64,000 nucleotides of DNA from Ensifer sp. LCM 4579 (GCF_001854885.1 NZ_MDDV01000057.1:161304-225303); one strand, 5' to 3'; counted from the stretch's first letter, positions 10,234-21,187 are shown. The notes: generated by a model not told the origin, from the letters alone. Numbers and translations: made by a program.

Positions 10234-11439
10234 TCAGTCCTCGTCAACCACTCTGAGCTTCAATTGACCGATGCGGCCCTCCATGGACCGTTCGCCCGGT
10301 CCTTCTTCTTTGCTGCTGCGCGCCGGTGCGGGTGGCGCTTCCAGTTCCAGCGTCTCGATTTTCGCGCCGCGGCGCGTCAGCTTGTCGGAGGAGATGAGGA
10401 TCTCGTCGATATCCTTCTGCGCCATGGCGAAGTGTCCCTGGAGCTTGCGCACGCGTTCGTCGAGGCGCGATAGATCCTCCATCAGGCGGGCGACCTCGCC
10501 CTGGATCAGATGCGCCTGCTCGCGCATGCGCGCGTCCTTGAGGATCGCCTGGATCACCTGGATCGAAAGGAGCAGCAGCGAGGGTGAGACGATGACGATG
10601 CGCTGGCGATGCGCCTTCTGGACGATCGCTTCGAAATGCTCGTGGATCTCGGCGAAGATCGATTCGGACGGGACGAAAAGAAATGCGGTCTCCTGCGTTT
10701 CGCCGGAGAGCAGGTATTTGCCGGCAATGTCTCGGATATGAACCTCCATGTCGCGGCGGAAAGCCTGCGCCGCCTGCTGGCGCCGCTCGGCGCTCGGGGC
10801 ATCGCGCATGCCGTTCCAGGCCTCCAGCGGAAACTTCGCGTCGATGACGAGCGGCGGCTGGTCGTTCGGCATGCGGATGACGCAGTCCGGCCGGGCGCCG
10901 TTGGAGAGCGTCGCCTGAAAGGTGTAAGCGCCGATCGGCAACCCATCCGCGACGATCGCCTCCATGCGCGACTGGCCGAAGGCGCCGCGCGTCTGCTTGT
11001 TGGAGAGGATGCTCTGCAGCCCGGCCATGTCCTTGGCGAGCGCCTGGATGTTGTTCTGGGCGCTGTCGATGACGGCCAGCCGCTCCTGCAGCCGCCGGAG
11101 ATTTTCGTGCGTTGCCTTGGTCTGCTCGCTGATCGAGGCGCCGATCCGGTGCGTCATCCCGTCGATCCGCTGGCTGAGCGATTGGGTGAGCTCAGCCTGC
11201 CGGGCGCCGAAGACGTCCGCCATCGCTGCGATCCGTCCCTGCATTTCGGTCTGTGCCGCAAGCAGCGACGCCATCTGCTCGGCGCGCTTGTCTGCGCGAA
11301 GCGCACGGGCACGGCCCGCGGCCATGATCGCCAGGAGTGCGATCAGCAAGGCGGCAGCAGTGACAAGATAGCCTGTCGTGACGGGCAGGGCGCCGAGTTG
11401 AAACAGCGGCTGGTCGAAGGAAAAGGCGATGGGCTCCAT
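10234..11439 (-). CDS. rmuC: DNA recombination protein RmuC
   Basis: A 401-residue protein with one N-terminal membrane segment (~20-41, [23 protein letters not shown]), a long coiled coil (~45-130) and a nuclease-like RmuC domain. The domain includes [14 protein letters not shown] (~190-203) and [16 protein letters not shown]. coli RmuC limits inversions at short inverted repeats; the biochemical activity is poorly defined. Followed by rbsK on the same strand after a 51-base gap. Confidence 0.93.
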   Translation of the reverse strand: MEPIAFSFDQPLFQLGALPVTTGYLVTAAALLIALLAIMAAGRARALRADKRAEQMASLLAAQTEMQGRIAAMADVFGARQAELTQSLSQRIDGMTHRIGASISEQTKATHENLRRLQERLAVIDSAQNNIQALAKDMAGLQSILSNKQTRGAFGQSRMEAIVADGLPIGAYTFQATLSNGARPDCVIRMPNDQPPLVIDAKFPLEAWNGMRDAPSAERRQQAAQAFRRDMEVHIRDIAGKYLLSGETQETAFLFVPSESIFAEIHEHFEAIVQKAHRQRIVIVSPSLLLLSIQVIQAILKDARMREQAHLIQGEVARLMEDLSRLDERVRKLQGHFAMAQKDIDEILISSDKLTRRGAKIETLELEAPPAPARSSKEEGPGERSMEGRIGQLKLRVVDED

Positions 11440-11589
11440 GGCCGCAGCCTAACAGATTCGTTTCCGATGGCCAGATCAAAACGAGAACAAAGAAAAGACG
11501 CGCCTTGGCGGGAGCCGATCGGGTGGCCATCCGGATCGCCATCGGCAAATTCCTTGCGCCCGGGCGGAAAGATCGGTTATGGGAGCGGC

Positions 11590-12114
11590 ATGACCATCAA
11601 GCCGCTTATCATCCTTCCCGATCCCATTCTGCGCCAGATGTCGGCGCCGCTGGAGACCATCGACGACGAGGTCCGCCGCCTTGCCGACGATATGCTCGAG
11701 ACCATGTACGATGCTCCTGGCATCGGCCTTGCGGCCATCCAGATCGGCGTGCCGAGGCGCCTCTTGGTGCTGGACGTCACCAAGGAGGGTGAGGAGAGAA
11801 AGCCGTTCGTCTTCATCAATCCGAAGGTCGTCCGCTCTTCCGACGAGCGCTCTGTCTACGAGGAAGGCTGCCTGTCGATTCCGGACTATTACGCCGAAGT
11901 CGAGCGCCCGGCGGCGATCACCGTCGAATATCTCGACCGTGACGGCAAGCAGCAGAGCATCGAGGCCGACGGGCTGCTTGCCACTTGCCTGCAGCATGAG
12001 ATCGATCACTTGAACGGGGTGCTCTTCATCGACCATATCTCCAAGCTCAAGCGCGATATGGTGATCCGCAAGTTCACCAAGGCTGCCAAGATGCGCGGAA
12101 GCCGGGCGATCTGA
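11590..12114 (+). CDS. def: Peptide deformylase
   Basis: Removes the formyl group from the N-terminal methionine of new proteins. The 174-residue protein has all three metal-site motifs: [10 protein letters not shown] (motif I, ~46-55), EEGCLSIP (motif II, metal-binding Cys) and QHEIDHLNG (motif III, two His and the catalytic Glu). The ATG at 11590 is preceded by GGGAG. It heads the def-fmt-truA group. Confidence 0.97.
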   Translation: MTIKPLIILPDPILRQMSAPLETIDDEVRRLADDMLETMYDAPGIGLAAIQIGVPRRLLVLDVTKEGEERKPFVFINPKVVRSSDERSVYEEGCLSIPDYYAEVERPAAITVEYLDRDGKQQSIEADGLLATCLQHEIDHLNGVLFIDHISKLKRDMVIRKFTKAAKMRGSRAI

Positions 12115-12195
12115 CGCCCGATGCAACCGGCATGAAGGATCGGCGCTTGAGCACGACGCCGTTTCGGGCAATCGAGAGATACGGAGTACACCGAC

Positions 12196-13131
12196 TTGCC
12201 GCTGCGCATCATCTTCATGGGCACACCGGACTTTGCCGTTCCGACGCTGGCGGCGCTCGCAGAAGCCGGACATGAGGTCGTCGCCGTCTACACCCAGCCG
12301 CCGCGTCCCGGCGGCCGGCGCGGTCTCGATCTTCAGAAGTCGCCGGTGCATCAGGCGGCGGAGCTATTGGGCGCGCCGGTGTTGACGCCCGTCAACTTCA
12401 AGGACCCTGCCGATCGGCAGCGCTTCCGCGGCTTCGATGCCGATGTCGCCGTCGTCGTCGCCTACGGGCTCTTGTTGCCGGAGGAAATTCTCTCGGGTAC
12501 GCGCCACGGCTGCTACAACGGCCATGCCTCGCTTCTTCCGCGCTGGCGGGGTGCGGCCCCGATCCAGCGCGCCATCATGGCCGGCGACAGCGAGACCGGC
12601 ATGATGGTGATGAAAATGGACAAGGGGCTCGACACCGGCCCCGTCGCGCTGACGAAGCGCGTTGCGATCGGCGAGGCAATGACGGCCGGCGAGTTGCACG
12701 ACAGGCTGATGCATGTCGGCGCGAGCCTGATGAAGGAGGCGATGGCGAAGCTCGAGGCGGGCGATCTGACGCTGACGCTGCAGCCGGACGAGGGGGTCGT
12801 CTACGCCGCCAAGATCACCAAGGACGAGACGCGCATCGATTTTTCGAAGCCCGCGCGCGAGGTCCACAACCATATTCGCGGCCTCTCGCCCTTTCCCGGC
12901 GCCTGGTTCGAACTCGAGACCGCCGGCCGCATCGAACGCACCAAGGTTCTGGGATCGGAACTTGCCGAAGGAACCGGCAAGCCCGGTATGGTTCTCGACG
13001 AAACATTGACGATCGCCTGCGGCGAAGGGGCCGTGCGGCCGACGCGCTTGCAGCGGGCGGGCGGCAAGGCGCTTCCCGCGGCCGAGTTCCTGCGCGGCAC
13101 GCCCGTTGCGGCCGGCTCGAGGATTGCCTGA
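12196..13131 (+). CDS. fmt: Methionyl-tRNA formyltransferase
   Basis: Formylates initiator Met-tRNA, the counterpart of Def encoded just upstream. The 311-residue protein begins [16 protein letters not shown]. It contains the active-site loop [20 protein letters not shown] (~108-127) and the C-terminal tRNA-binding domain. The best start is TTG at 12196 with ACGGAG upstream, since the protein then begins at the normal family position. Its TGA overlaps the truA ATG by one base, indicating translational coupling. Confidence 0.96.
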   Translation: MPLRIIFMGTPDFAVPTLAALAEAGHEVVAVYTQPPRPGGRRGLDLQKSPVHQAAELLGAPVLTPVNFKDPADRQRFRGFDADVAVVVAYGLLLPEEILSGTRHGCYNGHASLLPRWRGAAPIQRAIMAGDSETGMMVMKMDKGLDTGPVALTKRVAIGEAMTAGELHDRLMHVGASLMKEAMAKLEAGDLTLTLQPDEGVVYAAKITKDETRIDFSKPAREVHNHIRGLSPFPGAWFELETAGRIERTKVLGSELAEGTGKPGMVLDETLTIACGEGAVRPTRLQRAGGKALPAAEFLRGTPVAAGSRIA

Positions 13132-13874
13132 TGCCGCGCTATCGCCTGACCGTCGAATATGACGGCTCCGACTATGTCGGCTGGCAGCGGCAGGAGAACG
13201 GCCCGTCAGTGCAGGGCGCGATCGAGAAGGCGGTGCTGTCGCTGACCGGCGAAACCGTCTCGATCCGCGGCGCCGGGCGCACCGATTCCGGCGTTCATGC
13301 GATCGGCCAGGTGGCGCATGTCGATCTCGGGCGCGAATGGAAGAGCCACACGCTGCGCAATGCGCTGAACGCCCACTTGGCGCTCGCCGGAGAGCGGGTC
13401 TCGGTCCTCGATGCGGCGGACGTGCCGCCGGATTTCGACGCGCGCTTTTCCGCCGTCCGCCGCCATTATCTCTACCGTATCATTTCCCGCCGTTCGCCGC
13501 TGGCGCTCGAGGCAAGGCGCGCCTGGTGGGTGCCGAAGACGCTCGACCATGAGGCCATGCAGGAGGCGGCCCAGCGGCTCGTAGGCCATCACGACTTCAC
13601 CACTTTCCGCTCGGCTCATTGCCAGGCGACGAGCGCTCTCCGTACGCTCGATCGGCTGGATGTCACCCGCAGCGGCGAACTCATCGAGATCCGGGCGAGT
13701 GCGCAGAGCTTCCTGCATAACCAGATACGCTCCTTCGCCGGCTCGCTGAAGCTCGTCGGAGAGGGCAAATGGACGCCGGATGCTCTGCAGGCGGCACTCG
13801 AAGCGCGGGACCGTAAGGCCTGCGGTCCTGTCGCGCCGCCGGACGGCCTTTATTTCATGCAGGTGGATTACTGA
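13131..13874 (+). CDS. truA: tRNA pseudouridine synthase A
   Basis: Isomerises uridines 38-40 in the tRNA anticodon arm. The 247-residue protein starts [21 protein letters not shown]. It has the catalytic Asp in [17 protein letters not shown] and the later [13 protein letters not shown] motif. It overlaps fmt by one base (TGATG) and converges with the next gene after only 9 bases. Confidence 0.97.
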   Translation: MPRYRLTVEYDGSDYVGWQRQENGPSVQGAIEKAVLSLTGETVSIRGAGRTDSGVHAIGQVAHVDLGREWKSHTLRNALNAHLALAGERVSVLDAADVPPDFDARFSAVRRHYLYRIISRRSPLALEARRAWWVPKTLDHEAMQEAAQRLVGHHDFTTFRSAHCQATSALRTLDRLDVTRSGELIEIRASAQSFLHNQIRSFAGSLKLVGEGKWTPDALQAALEARDRKACGPVAPPDGLYFMQVDY

Positions 13875-13883
13875 ACCGTGGGC

Positions 13884-14480
13884 TCAACCCGGTAGCAGGC
13901 CGAAAAGATGCTGCAGATACTGTCCGACCATCATCGAAGGCAGCAGGAACAGCCCCGTCAGCGCCGCGGCGAGCAGGTTCTCGTTGCCGGTGATCGTGCG
14001 CAGCAGCCGGAAGAGCACGGCGATGCTGGCGAAGAGCACGATCAGCCACAGGAATTCGGTCACCTGCTGGCTTCCGCGCGTAAGGAGCAGGACCGCGGCC
14101 GGCACAGCCATCGCGTAGGAGAGGGGCACAGACAGCCAGTTGCTGGTGACGATCACCGGCACCACGAGGCCGGCGAAGCCGAGCGGCCGTGAAAGGACGA
14201 CGATCAGCAGGATAGGCACGAGCCAGCTTGCGAGATCCACGATGAAGAGCTTGAGGAAAAAGCTGCCGCCGACGGTGGTGCCGCTTGGCATTGCGGAAAG
14301 ATAGTAGAGACGCCAGGAGGCCCAGGTCACCGCCATGGCCGGCAGCGACCAGAGTATCGCCGCGAAGGAGCGCCACAGGCCGCGTTCGCTGATGTCCAGC
14401 CAGCCATAGCCTTCGCGCTTGCCGAGGATCAGCAGCCAAAGTCCCTTGACGTAGGCGAGGACCTCTTCAAGCGACGGCAT
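13884..14480 (-). CDS. Hypothetical integral membrane protein
   Basis: A 198-residue protein with about five hydrophobic segments (~42-62, ~72-95, ~100-135, ~140-160 and ~170-190) after a short cytoplasmic N-terminus ([31 protein letters not shown]). No catalytic motif is visible and I do not recognise a characterised family. Its start overlaps the 3' end of dapE by 14 bases, so it is translated from the same mRNA as DapE. Confidence 0.8.
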   Translation of the reverse strand: MPSLEEVLAYVKGLWLLILGKREGYGWLDISERGLWRSFAAILWSLPAMAVTWASWRLYYLSAMPSGTTVGGSFFLKLFIVDLASWLVPILLIVVLSRPLGFAGLVVPVIVTSNWLSVPLSYAMAVPAAVLLLTRGSQQVTEFLWLIVLFASIAVLFRLLRTITGNENLLAAALTGLFLLPSMMVGQYLQHLFGLLPG

Positions 14481-15660
14481 GGCCGAACCAGCGGGCTATG
14501 AAGGTCTCATAAATGTCGGTGAGCGTCTCGAGATCGGCGACTGCGACACGCTCATCGACCATGTGCATCGTCTGCCCGACAAGGCCGAATTCGACGACCG
14601 GGCAAAAATCCTTGATGAAGCGCGCATCCGAGGTGCCGCCGGTGGTGGAGAGTTTAGGTCGGCGTCCGGTGACGCTTTCGACCGCGCCCGAAAGCGAGTC
14701 GATCAGCGCATCGTTGCGGGTCAGAAAAACATGGCTCGGGCGTTCGTTCCAGACGATCTCGTAGCTGACCGGCGCCCGGCCGGGTCTGAGCCTGTCGTCC
14801 TTAGCGGCCTTGTCGAGCCGCGAGACGATCTCGGCCATTAGGCTCTCAACCGTCCAGCTATCGTTGAAACGGATGTTGAAAGCAGCACTTGCCTTGGCAG
14901 GAATGACATTCACGGCGGCATTGCCGACATCGATCGTCGTTACTTCCAGGTTGGACGGCTGGAAATTCTCCGTGCCCTCGTCGAAGGGCAGGTGCATGAG
15001 CGCCTGGACGAGCTGCACCATGCCGCGCACCGGATTGTCGGCGAGGTGCGGATAGGCGGCGTGTCCCTGAACGCCATGGACGGTGATGCGGCCGGAAAGT
15101 GAACCGCGGCGGCCGATCTTGATCATGTCGCCGAGCGCATCGGGATTGGTCGGTTCGCCGACGAGGCTGGCGTCCCAGCGCTCGCCCTTGGCAGCCGCCG
15201 ATTCGAGCAGCTTCACCGTGCCGTTGATCGCCGGACCTTCCTCGTCGCCGGTGATGAGGAAGGAGATGGAGCCATTCGGCGGCCCGTGCTTCTCGATGTG
15301 GCGGGCGACCGCGGCCACGAAGCAGGCGATGCCGCCCTTCATGTCGACCGCGCCGCGGCCATACATTTCGCCGTCGGCGATCTCGGCGGAGAACGGGCCG
15401 TGGCTCCAGGCGGCCTCGTCGCCGACCGGGACGACATCCGTATGGCCGGCGAACATCAGGTGTGGACCCTGCGTGCCGAGCCGGGCATAGAGGTTCTCGA
15501 TATCCGGCGTGCCGGTCTCTTGCGCGACCATCCGCTCGACCTTGAAGCCGAGCGGCGAAAGCATGGCTTCGAGCGCTCCGAGCGCCCCGCCTTCGGCCGG
15601 GGTTACCGACGGGCAGCGGATGAGGGTGGCGAGATTGGAGATCGGATCGGTCGGAAACAT
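14467..15660 (-). CDS. dapE: Succinyl-diaminopimelate desuccinylase
   Basis: Hydrolyses N-succinyl-L,L-diaminopimelate in lysine and peptidoglycan synthesis; DapD (24.6-25.5 kb) makes the succinylated intermediate earlier in the same pathway. The 397-residue M20 metallopeptidase shows [12 protein letters not shown] (metal His and Asp), [11 protein letters not shown] (bridging Asp), [12 protein letters not shown] (catalytic Glu-Glu) and TGGTSDARF near the C-terminus. Confidence 0.96.
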   Translation of the reverse strand: MFPTDPISNLATLIRCPSVTPAEGGALGALEAMLSPLGFKVERMVAQETGTPDIENLYARLGTQGPHLMFAGHTDVVPVGDEAAWSHGPFSAEIADGEMYGRGAVDMKGGIACFVAAVARHIEKHGPPNGSISFLITGDEEGPAINGTVKLLESAAAKGERWDASLVGEPTNPDALGDMIKIGRRGSLSGRITVHGVQGHAAYPHLADNPVRGMVQLVQALMHLPFDEGTENFQPSNLEVTTIDVGNAAVNVIPAKASAAFNIRFNDSWTVESLMAEIVSRLDKAAKDDRLRPGRAPVSYEIVWNERPSHVFLTRNDALIDSLSGAVESVTGRRPKLSTTGGTSDARFIKDFCPVVEFGLVGQTMHMVDERVAVADLETLTDIYETFIARWFGHAVA

Positions 15661-15750
15661 GGAGCGGAATGCCTGCGGTGCCGGTGGGCCAATGGAGGAA
15701 TTGCTGGTTTATCCGATCGATTTCGAGCTGTCACGCAGTCATGGAATCGA

Positions 15751-15785
15751 AAGCGGGCCGGACGATCGTCCGGCCCGCTTCCATC
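15751..15785 (-). terminator. Perfect 30-base palindrome, likely terminator of the RND operon
   Basis: AAGCGGGCCGGACGA at 15751-15765 is perfectly complementary to TCGTCCGGCCCGCTT at 15766-15780. It lies 20 bases beyond the pump stop codon on the minus strand. The T run is short, so it is a strong hairpin with modest intrinsic terminator character. Confidence 0.65.
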
Positions 15786-15799
15786 CTGGTCTGAGAAGC

Positions 15800-18700
15800 C
15801 TATTCGCCCGGGGCGAGATGCGGCGCTTCGATCCGGGCTCCCGCATGCTTCAGCGGCCGCTCGCCCGAGAGCTTGCGGATCAGTACATAGAAGACCGGCG
15901 TCATGAAAATGCCGAAGGCCGTGACGCCGATCATGCCGGCAAAGACTGCAATGCCCATGGCCGAGCGCATTTCCGCGCCGGCACCGGTAGAGGTGACGAG
16001 CGGCACGACGCCCATGATGAAGGCCATGGAGGTCATCAGGATCGGCCGGAGGCGCAGCCGGCTCGCCTCGATCGCGGCGCTGACGGCGTTGCTGCCGGAG
16101 AGCTCGAGTTCGCGGGCGAACTCGACGATCAGGATCGCGTTTTTCGCCGAGAGGCCCACGAGCACGATCAGGCCGATCTGCGTGAAGACGTTGTTGTCGC
16201 CACCCGTCAGCCAAACGCCCGCGAGCGCCGCCATGATGCCCATGGGGACGATGAGGATGATAGCGATCGGCAGCATCAGGCTTTCATACTGGGCGGCGAG
16301 CACGAGATAGACCAGCAGCAGCGCCAGGGGGAAGATGAGAATGCCTGAATTGCCGGCGAGGATCTGCTGGTAGGTCAGGTCCGTCCACTCGAAGCTGATG
16401 CCGGGCGGCAGCGTTTCTGCCGCGATCCGCTCGACCGCAGCCTGCGCCTGGCCCGAGGAGAAGCCCGGAGCCGGCCCGCCATTGATGTCGGCGGCGAGGA
16501 AGCCGTTGTAGCGGATTGCCCGCTCAGCGCCGACCGTCTGCTCGACCTTGAGCAGGGCCGAGAGCGGGATCATTTCGCCCGACGCCGAACGTACCTTGAG
16601 CTTGCCGATGTCGTCCGCATGGCTGCGGTAGCTCGCATCCGCCTGGATACGCACGCTGTAGGTCCGGCCGAAGGCGTTGAAGTCGTTGACGTAGAGCGAG
16701 CCCAGATAGATCTGCAGCGTCTCGAAGATGTCCGTCACCGCCACGCCGAGCTGTCGCGCCTTGGTGCGGTCGAGGTCGGCATAGAGCTGCGGCACGTTGA
16801 TCTGGTAGCTTGAATAGAGCCCGGCGAGTTCCGGCGCCTGCATCGCCTTGCCTAGGAAAGCCTTGGCGGCCTCGTCGAGCGCGCGGTAGCCGAGGCCGTT
16901 CCTGTCCTCGATCTGCAGCTTGAAGCCGCCCGTCGTGCCGAGGCCCTGGACCGGCGGCGGCGGGAACATGGCGATGAAGGCATCCTGGATCGCCCCGAAC
17001 TGCTGGTTCAGTTGCATGGCGATAGCGCCACCGGAAAGCTCGGGCGTCGTGCGCTCCTCGAAGGGCTTCAGCGACACGAAGACGATGCCGGAATTCGAAG
17101 AATTCGTGAAGCCGTTGATCGAGAGCCCGGGGAAGGCAATGGCATGCTCGATGCCCGGGTGCTTCATCGCGATGTCGCTCATGCGGCGGATCACGTCCTC
17201 CGTACGGTCGAGTGTGGCCGCATCCGGCAGCTGCGCAAAGCCGATCAGATACTGCTTGTCCTGCGCCGGCACGAAGCCGCCGGGGACGGAGCGGAACAGG
17301 ACGAGAGTGACGCCGAGAAGGACGACATAGACGCCCATGATCAGCGACTTGCGCGTGAGAATGCCGCCGACCCCTCGGCCATAGGCCTCGGAGCTCGCTC
17401 CGAAGAAGCGGTTGAAGCCGCGGAAGAACCAGCCGAAAGCCTTGTCCATCGCCCGCGTCAGCAGATCCTTCGGCGCGCGATGATCCTTGAGCAGAAGCGC
17501 GGCGAGCGCCGGCGAGAGCGTCAGGGAGTTGAAGGCGGAGATCACAGTCGAGATCGCGATGGTCAGTGCAAACTGCCGGTAGAACTGGCCGGTGAGCCCG
17601 GTGATGAAGGCGAGCGGTACGAAGACCGCGACCAGCACGAGCGCGATCGCGATGATCGGACCGGAAACCTCCTGCATGGCGCGATAGGTGGCCTGGACGG
17701 GAGAGAGGCCCTGCTCGATGTTGCGCTCGACATTCTCGACGACGACGATCGCGTCATCCACCACGATGCCGATCGCCAGCACCAGTCCGAAGAGGCTCAG
17801 CGCGTTGATCGAGAACCCGAAGACATACATAACCGCGAAGGTGCCGACGATCGAGACGGGAACGGCGACGAGCGGGATGACGGAGGCGCGCCAGGTCTGC
17901 AGGAAGACGATCACCACGAGCACCACCAGCGCGATCGCCTCGAGCAGCGTGTGTACGACCGATTCGATCGACGCCCGGACGAACTGCGTCGTATCGTAGA
18001 CGATCTCGTAGTCGACGCCTTCCGGCATGGTCTGCTTCAGCTCGGCCATGACCTTGTGGACATTTTCGGAAATCTGGATGGCGTTCGAGCCCGGCGCCTG
18101 GAAAACGCCCATGCCGACGGCGGCGCTATTGTCGAGGAGCGAGCGCAGCGAGTAGTCGGCGGCCCCCATCTCGATGCGCGCGACGTCGCCAAGACGCGTG
18201 ATCTCGCCATTGGCACCGGACTTGACGACGATCCCGGCGAAGTCCTCAGGCGTTTTCAGGCGCCCCTGCGCGTTGACCGAGAGCTGCAGGTCGAGCCCCG
18301 GGACGGAGGGCGAAGCGCCGATTACGCCGGCGGCCGCCTGGACGTTCTGCCCGCGGATGGCATTGGCGATGTCGCTCGCAGCAAGTCCGCGCGCGGCAGC
18401 CTTTTCCGGGTCGATCCAGACCCGCATCGAATAGTCGCCGCCGCCGAAGATCTGCACTTGGCCGACGCCCTCGACCCGCGCCAGCCGGTCCTTCACCTTG
18501 AGCACGCCGTAATTGCGCAGATAGTTGATGTCGTACTGGCCGTTCGGCGAGATGAGATGCACGACGAGCGTCAGGTCGGGCGAGCTCTTGACGGTGGTGA
18601 TGCCGAGGCGGCGCACCTCCTCCGGCAGCCGCGGCTCGGCCTGCGAGACGCGGTTCTGCACGAGCTGCTGGGCCTGGTCCGGATCGGTGCCGAGCTCGAA

Positions 18701-18985
18701 GGTGACGGTCAGCGTCATCAGTCCGTCGGCAGTCGCCTGGCTCTGCATGTAGAGCATGCCCTCGACACCGTTGATCTGCTCTTCAAGCGGTGTCGCGACG
18801 GTTTCGGCGATAACGGCCGGGTTGGCGCCGGGATACTGGGCGCGAACGACGATCTGCGGCGGCACCACCTCCGGATATTCGGAGATGGGCAGGCCGGTCA
18901 TGCCGATCAGGCCCGCGACGAAGATCAGCACGGAGAGAACGCCCGCGAAGACCGGGCGGTCGACGAAGAAGCGTGAGAAGTTCAT
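15800..18985 (-). CDS. RND-family multidrug efflux pump, inner-membrane subunit (HAE1/AcrB type)
   Basis: A proton-driven exporter of hydrophobic compounds. It has 1061 residues, with 12 expected membrane segments and two large periplasmic loops. It starts MNFSRFFVDRPVFAGVLSVL, the usual HAE1 opening. Proton-relay residues are present: the Asp pair in GIVVDDAIVVVENVER (TM4) and the Lys in GLSAKNAILIVEFA (TM10). It is the third gene of an operon behind the membrane fusion protein. No outer-membrane channel gene is linked, so it must use an unlinked TolC-like partner. Confidence 0.96.
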   Translation of the reverse strand: MNFSRFFVDRPVFAGVLSVLIFVAGLIGMTGLPISEYPEVVPPQIVVRAQYPGANPAVIAETVATPLEEQINGVEGMLYMQSQATADGLMTLTVTFELGTDPDQAQQLVQNRVSQAEPRLPEEVRRLGITTVKSSPDLTLVVHLISPNGQYDINYLRNYGVLKVKDRLARVEGVGQVQIFGGGDYSMRVWIDPEKAAARGLAASDIANAIRGQNVQAAAGVIGASPSVPGLDLQLSVNAQGRLKTPEDFAGIVVKSGANGEITRLGDVARIEMGAADYSLRSLLDNSAAVGMGVFQAPGSNAIQISENVHKVMAELKQTMPEGVDYEIVYDTTQFVRASIESVVHTLLEAIALVVLVVIVFLQTWRASVIPLVAVPVSIVGTFAVMYVFGFSINALSLFGLVLAIGIVVDDAIVVVENVERNIEQGLSPVQATYRAMQEVSGPIIAIALVLVAVFVPLAFITGLTGQFYRQFALTIAISTVISAFNSLTLSPALAALLLKDHRAPKDLLTRAMDKAFGWFFRGFNRFFGASSEAYGRGVGGILTRKSLIMGVYVVLLGVTLVLFRSVPGGFVPAQDKQYLIGFAQLPDAATLDRTEDVIRRMSDIAMKHPGIEHAIAFPGLSINGFTNSSNSGIVFVSLKPFEERTTPELSGGAIAMQLNQQFGAIQDAFIAMFPPPPVQGLGTTGGFKLQIEDRNGLGYRALDEAAKAFLGKAMQAPELAGLYSSYQINVPQLYADLDRTKARQLGVAVTDIFETLQIYLGSLYVNDFNAFGRTYSVRIQADASYRSHADDIGKLKVRSASGEMIPLSALLKVEQTVGAERAIRYNGFLAADINGGPAPGFSSGQAQAAVERIAAETLPPGISFEWTDLTYQQILAGNSGILIFPLALLLVYLVLAAQYESLMLPIAIILIVPMGIMAALAGVWLTGGDNNVFTQIGLIVLVGLSAKNAILIVEFARELELSGSNAVSAAIEASRLRLRPILMTSMAFIMGVVPLVTSTGAGAEMRSAMGIAVFAGMIGVTAFGIFMTPVFYVLIRKLSGERPLKHAGARIEAPHLAPGE

Positions 18986-19099
18986 GTCATCCCCCTTTGG
19001 GACAAGCCAGGCACGCAGCGGGCTATTGCGGACAAGAATGCTCGCCCACCGGCCCGGCGCATGCAGTTTTGTGTTCGGAAACCCCCTTGGGGCGATTGG

Positions 19100-20284
19100 C
19101 TATGGCTTGGCGATCGACGCCGTTTCCTCGACCGGTTGCGGCGCGACGACCACGCCGGGGCGCACGCGCTGCAGCCCGTTGACAACGATGGTCTCGCCGG
19201 GCGCCAGGCCGTTCTCGACGATTCTCAGGCCATCGGCGGTCGGGCCGAGCGTCACCTGCCGGTATTCGACCGTGTTGTCGGTGCCGACGACCAGCACGAA
19301 TTTCTTGTCCTGGTCCGATCCGATCGCGCGATCGCTGATCACCAGCTTCTCCCCCGGTTCCGGGTCGCCGATGCGGATGCGGACGAACTGGCCCGGGATC
19401 AAGCGCCCGTCGGCATTGGCGAGCGCCGCACGGAGCCGGATGGTGCCGGTCTCTGCATCCACCTCGTTGTCGATCAGCTGGATATGGCCCTTGATCGGTG
19501 TGCCTTCGTCGGCGGCGGTGCCGATCTGGACCGGAATGCGCTCGATTGCATCCGTTCCGGAAAGCTTGGCAAGTGCTGCAGCGGCAACTTCCTCATTGAC
19601 GTTGAAGCTCGCATAGATCGGGTCGATCGAGACGATGGTCGTCAACACCGGCGAGGCCGTGCCGGCGGCGACGAGATTGCCGGCCGTCACCTCGAGCGCG
19701 CCGACGCGCCCGGTGATCGGTGCCCGCACCTCCGTGTATTGCAGGTCGAGCCGCGCGGAGCGAAGCGTTGCCTTGGCCGAGCGGACATTCGCCTGCGCCT
19801 CGTCATAGGCGCTCAGCCTCTGATCGACGCCGCTTTGCGGGATTGCACTGGTGGCAACGAGCTTGCGGCCGCGCTCGAGCTCGGTTCTTGCAAGCGCCAC
19901 CCTTGCTTCGGCCGCCGCAACCTCCGCCTCGGCGCGCTCGACGGCGGCGGCATAGGGCGCGGGATCGATCGTCAGGAGCAGGTCACCTTTCTCGACCAGC
20001 GCCCCCTCGCGGAAGTTGGCGCTCAGGATGGCGCCGCCGACGCGGGGGCGAACCTCGACCCGCTCGATCGCTTCGAGACGGCCCGAGAAACTCTCCCAGG
20101 TCGTGATTCGGCGCATCTCCGCCCTGGCCACGGAAACAGGGACGGCCTGCGGTGCCGCCTCGGCCGTCGCATCCGCCTGGGAGCGGGCGGGCAGGCCGAA
20201 GACGACAGCGGCGCCGCCGGCGATGGACAATAGGATACTGAGGCCGGCGCCCCACAGGGCCCGGCGGGCAATGGTCGATGTCAT
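19100..20284 (-). CDS. RND efflux periplasmic adaptor (membrane fusion protein)
   Basis: A 394-residue HlyD/AcrA-family adaptor. The N-terminal membrane anchor (~10-30, WGAGLSILLSIAGGAAVVFGL) has no lipobox Cys. Then come the first lipoyl half (~60-95), an alpha-hairpin of Ala/Glu-rich helices (~100-165), the second lipoyl half (RAPITGRVGALEVTAGNLV) and beta-barrel domains. It links the downstream pump to an outer-membrane channel. The gap to the pump gene is 114 bases; the gap to the hydrolase-like gene upstream is 39 bases. Confidence 0.95.
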   Translation of the reverse strand: MTSTIARRALWGAGLSILLSIAGGAAVVFGLPARSQADATAEAAPQAVPVSVARAEMRRITTWESFSGRLEAIERVEVRPRVGGAILSANFREGALVEKGDLLLTIDPAPYAAAVERAEAEVAAAEARVALARTELERGRKLVATSAIPQSGVDQRLSAYDEAQANVRSAKATLRSARLDLQYTEVRAPITGRVGALEVTAGNLVAAGTASPVLTTIVSIDPIYASFNVNEEVAAAALAKLSGTDAIERIPVQIGTAADEGTPIKGHIQLIDNEVDAETGTIRLRAALANADGRLIPGQFVRIRIGDPEPGEKLVISDRAIGSDQDKKFVLVVGTDNTVEYRQVTLGPTADGLRIVENGLAPGETIVVNGLQRVRPGVVVAPQPVEETASIAKP

Positions 20285-20323
20285 GTTTTCTCCTCGCCGG
20301 TTGGGAGCCGGCTTTGTTTTCGA

Positions 20324-21139
20324 TTACTGCTTGGTCGGCTTCGCCCCCGCCGCCTGAAAGAAGCGGGAGAAAAGGCCGGAGATGATTTCTTGCTGCGAAG
20401 GCCAGTCATGCTCGGCCGTGCCATTCGTCGTCAGCCAGGCCGCGCGCCCCGGCAGCAGGTGGAACTCGACCGGAACATCGGCCTTGCGCAACCGCTCGGC
20501 GTAGGCCTCGGCCTCGTCGCGCATCGGACATTCCTCGCTGGTGATGATCAGCGCCGGAACAAGACCGCCAAGCCGCGTGCAATGGCCGGGAGCCGCATAG
20601 GGGTGGGTCAGGCCGCTGTCTTCGCCGAGATATTGCTGCCAGCCATCTGCGATCGACTGCGCCGAGCTTTGCGGACAGAACTTGCGGAACGACGGCGTCG
20701 CGAGACATGGATCGAGCAGCGGCGACAGCAGAATCTGGCCCTTGAGATCCGTCAGGTACTGGTCCCGCGCCATTAGTGCCAGACCGGCTGCAAGATTGCC
20801 GCCCGCCTCCTCGCCGGCGACGAACAGCATCGATTTCTTGTGTGCGAATTGCGGGCAGCGGCTGCGCATCGACGCGAGCATCGAATAGGCGACGTCTATC
20901 GCCGCCGGGAATGGATTGAGGCAGGCGGAGGGATAGTCCGGCGCGACGACGACGGCGCCGGCGGCCGCCAATGCAGTCGCCACCTTTTCGCCTGCGGCGA
21001 CCGTCTCTCCGACAAAGCTCCCGCCGTGGAGGTGCAGCACGATCGGCGGCGGCGACAGCAAGGAGTCGCCGCGATAGACGCGCGCGCCACACGAACCGCG
21101 GTGCGTTTGCATCGTCTCTTCGGTAAAATGCGTCTCCAT
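20324..21139 (-). CDS. Alpha/beta-hydrolase fold protein lacking the catalytic triad
   Basis: A 271-residue homologue of hormone-sensitive-lipase-type esterases, with the oxyanion motif HGG at 38-40 and the family scaffold throughout. All three catalytic positions appear changed. The nucleophile elbow normally GDSAGG reads GEEAGG (Glu111 for Ser); the acid region normally D-P-x-R-D-E reads C-P-M-R-D-E (Cys204 for Asp); the His position reads GRAAW (Ala234). The ATG at 21139 has GGAGG upstream. It is the first gene of the RND efflux operon and divergent from a LysR regulator. It is probably a non-enzymatic, perhaps ligand-binding, protein; that role is inference. Confidence 0.85.
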   Translation of the reverse strand: METHFTEETMQTHRGSCGARVYRGDSLLSPPPIVLHLHGGSFVGETVAAGEKVATALAAAGAVVVAPDYPSACLNPFPAAIDVAYSMLASMRSRCPQFAHKKSMLFVAGEEAGGNLAAGLALMARDQYLTDLKGQILLSPLLDPCLATPSFRKFCPQSSAQSIADGWQQYLGEDSGLTHPYAAPGHCTRLGGLVPALIITSEECPMRDEAEAYAERLRKADVPVEFHLLPGRAAWLTTNGTAEHDWPSQQEIISGLFSRFFQAAGAKPTKQ

Positions 21140-21187
21140 CTCTTGCCTCCGCGCCGGGTGAATCCCTAGATGAGGGACAACCCGCGA

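Noticed and set aside
17012..18976. A 654-codon plus-strand frame opposite the RND pump gene
   Set aside because: Its composition (Asp/Arg/His/Gln-rich, no domain) is typical of an antisense shadow; the opposite strand encodes a complete AcrB-type pump.
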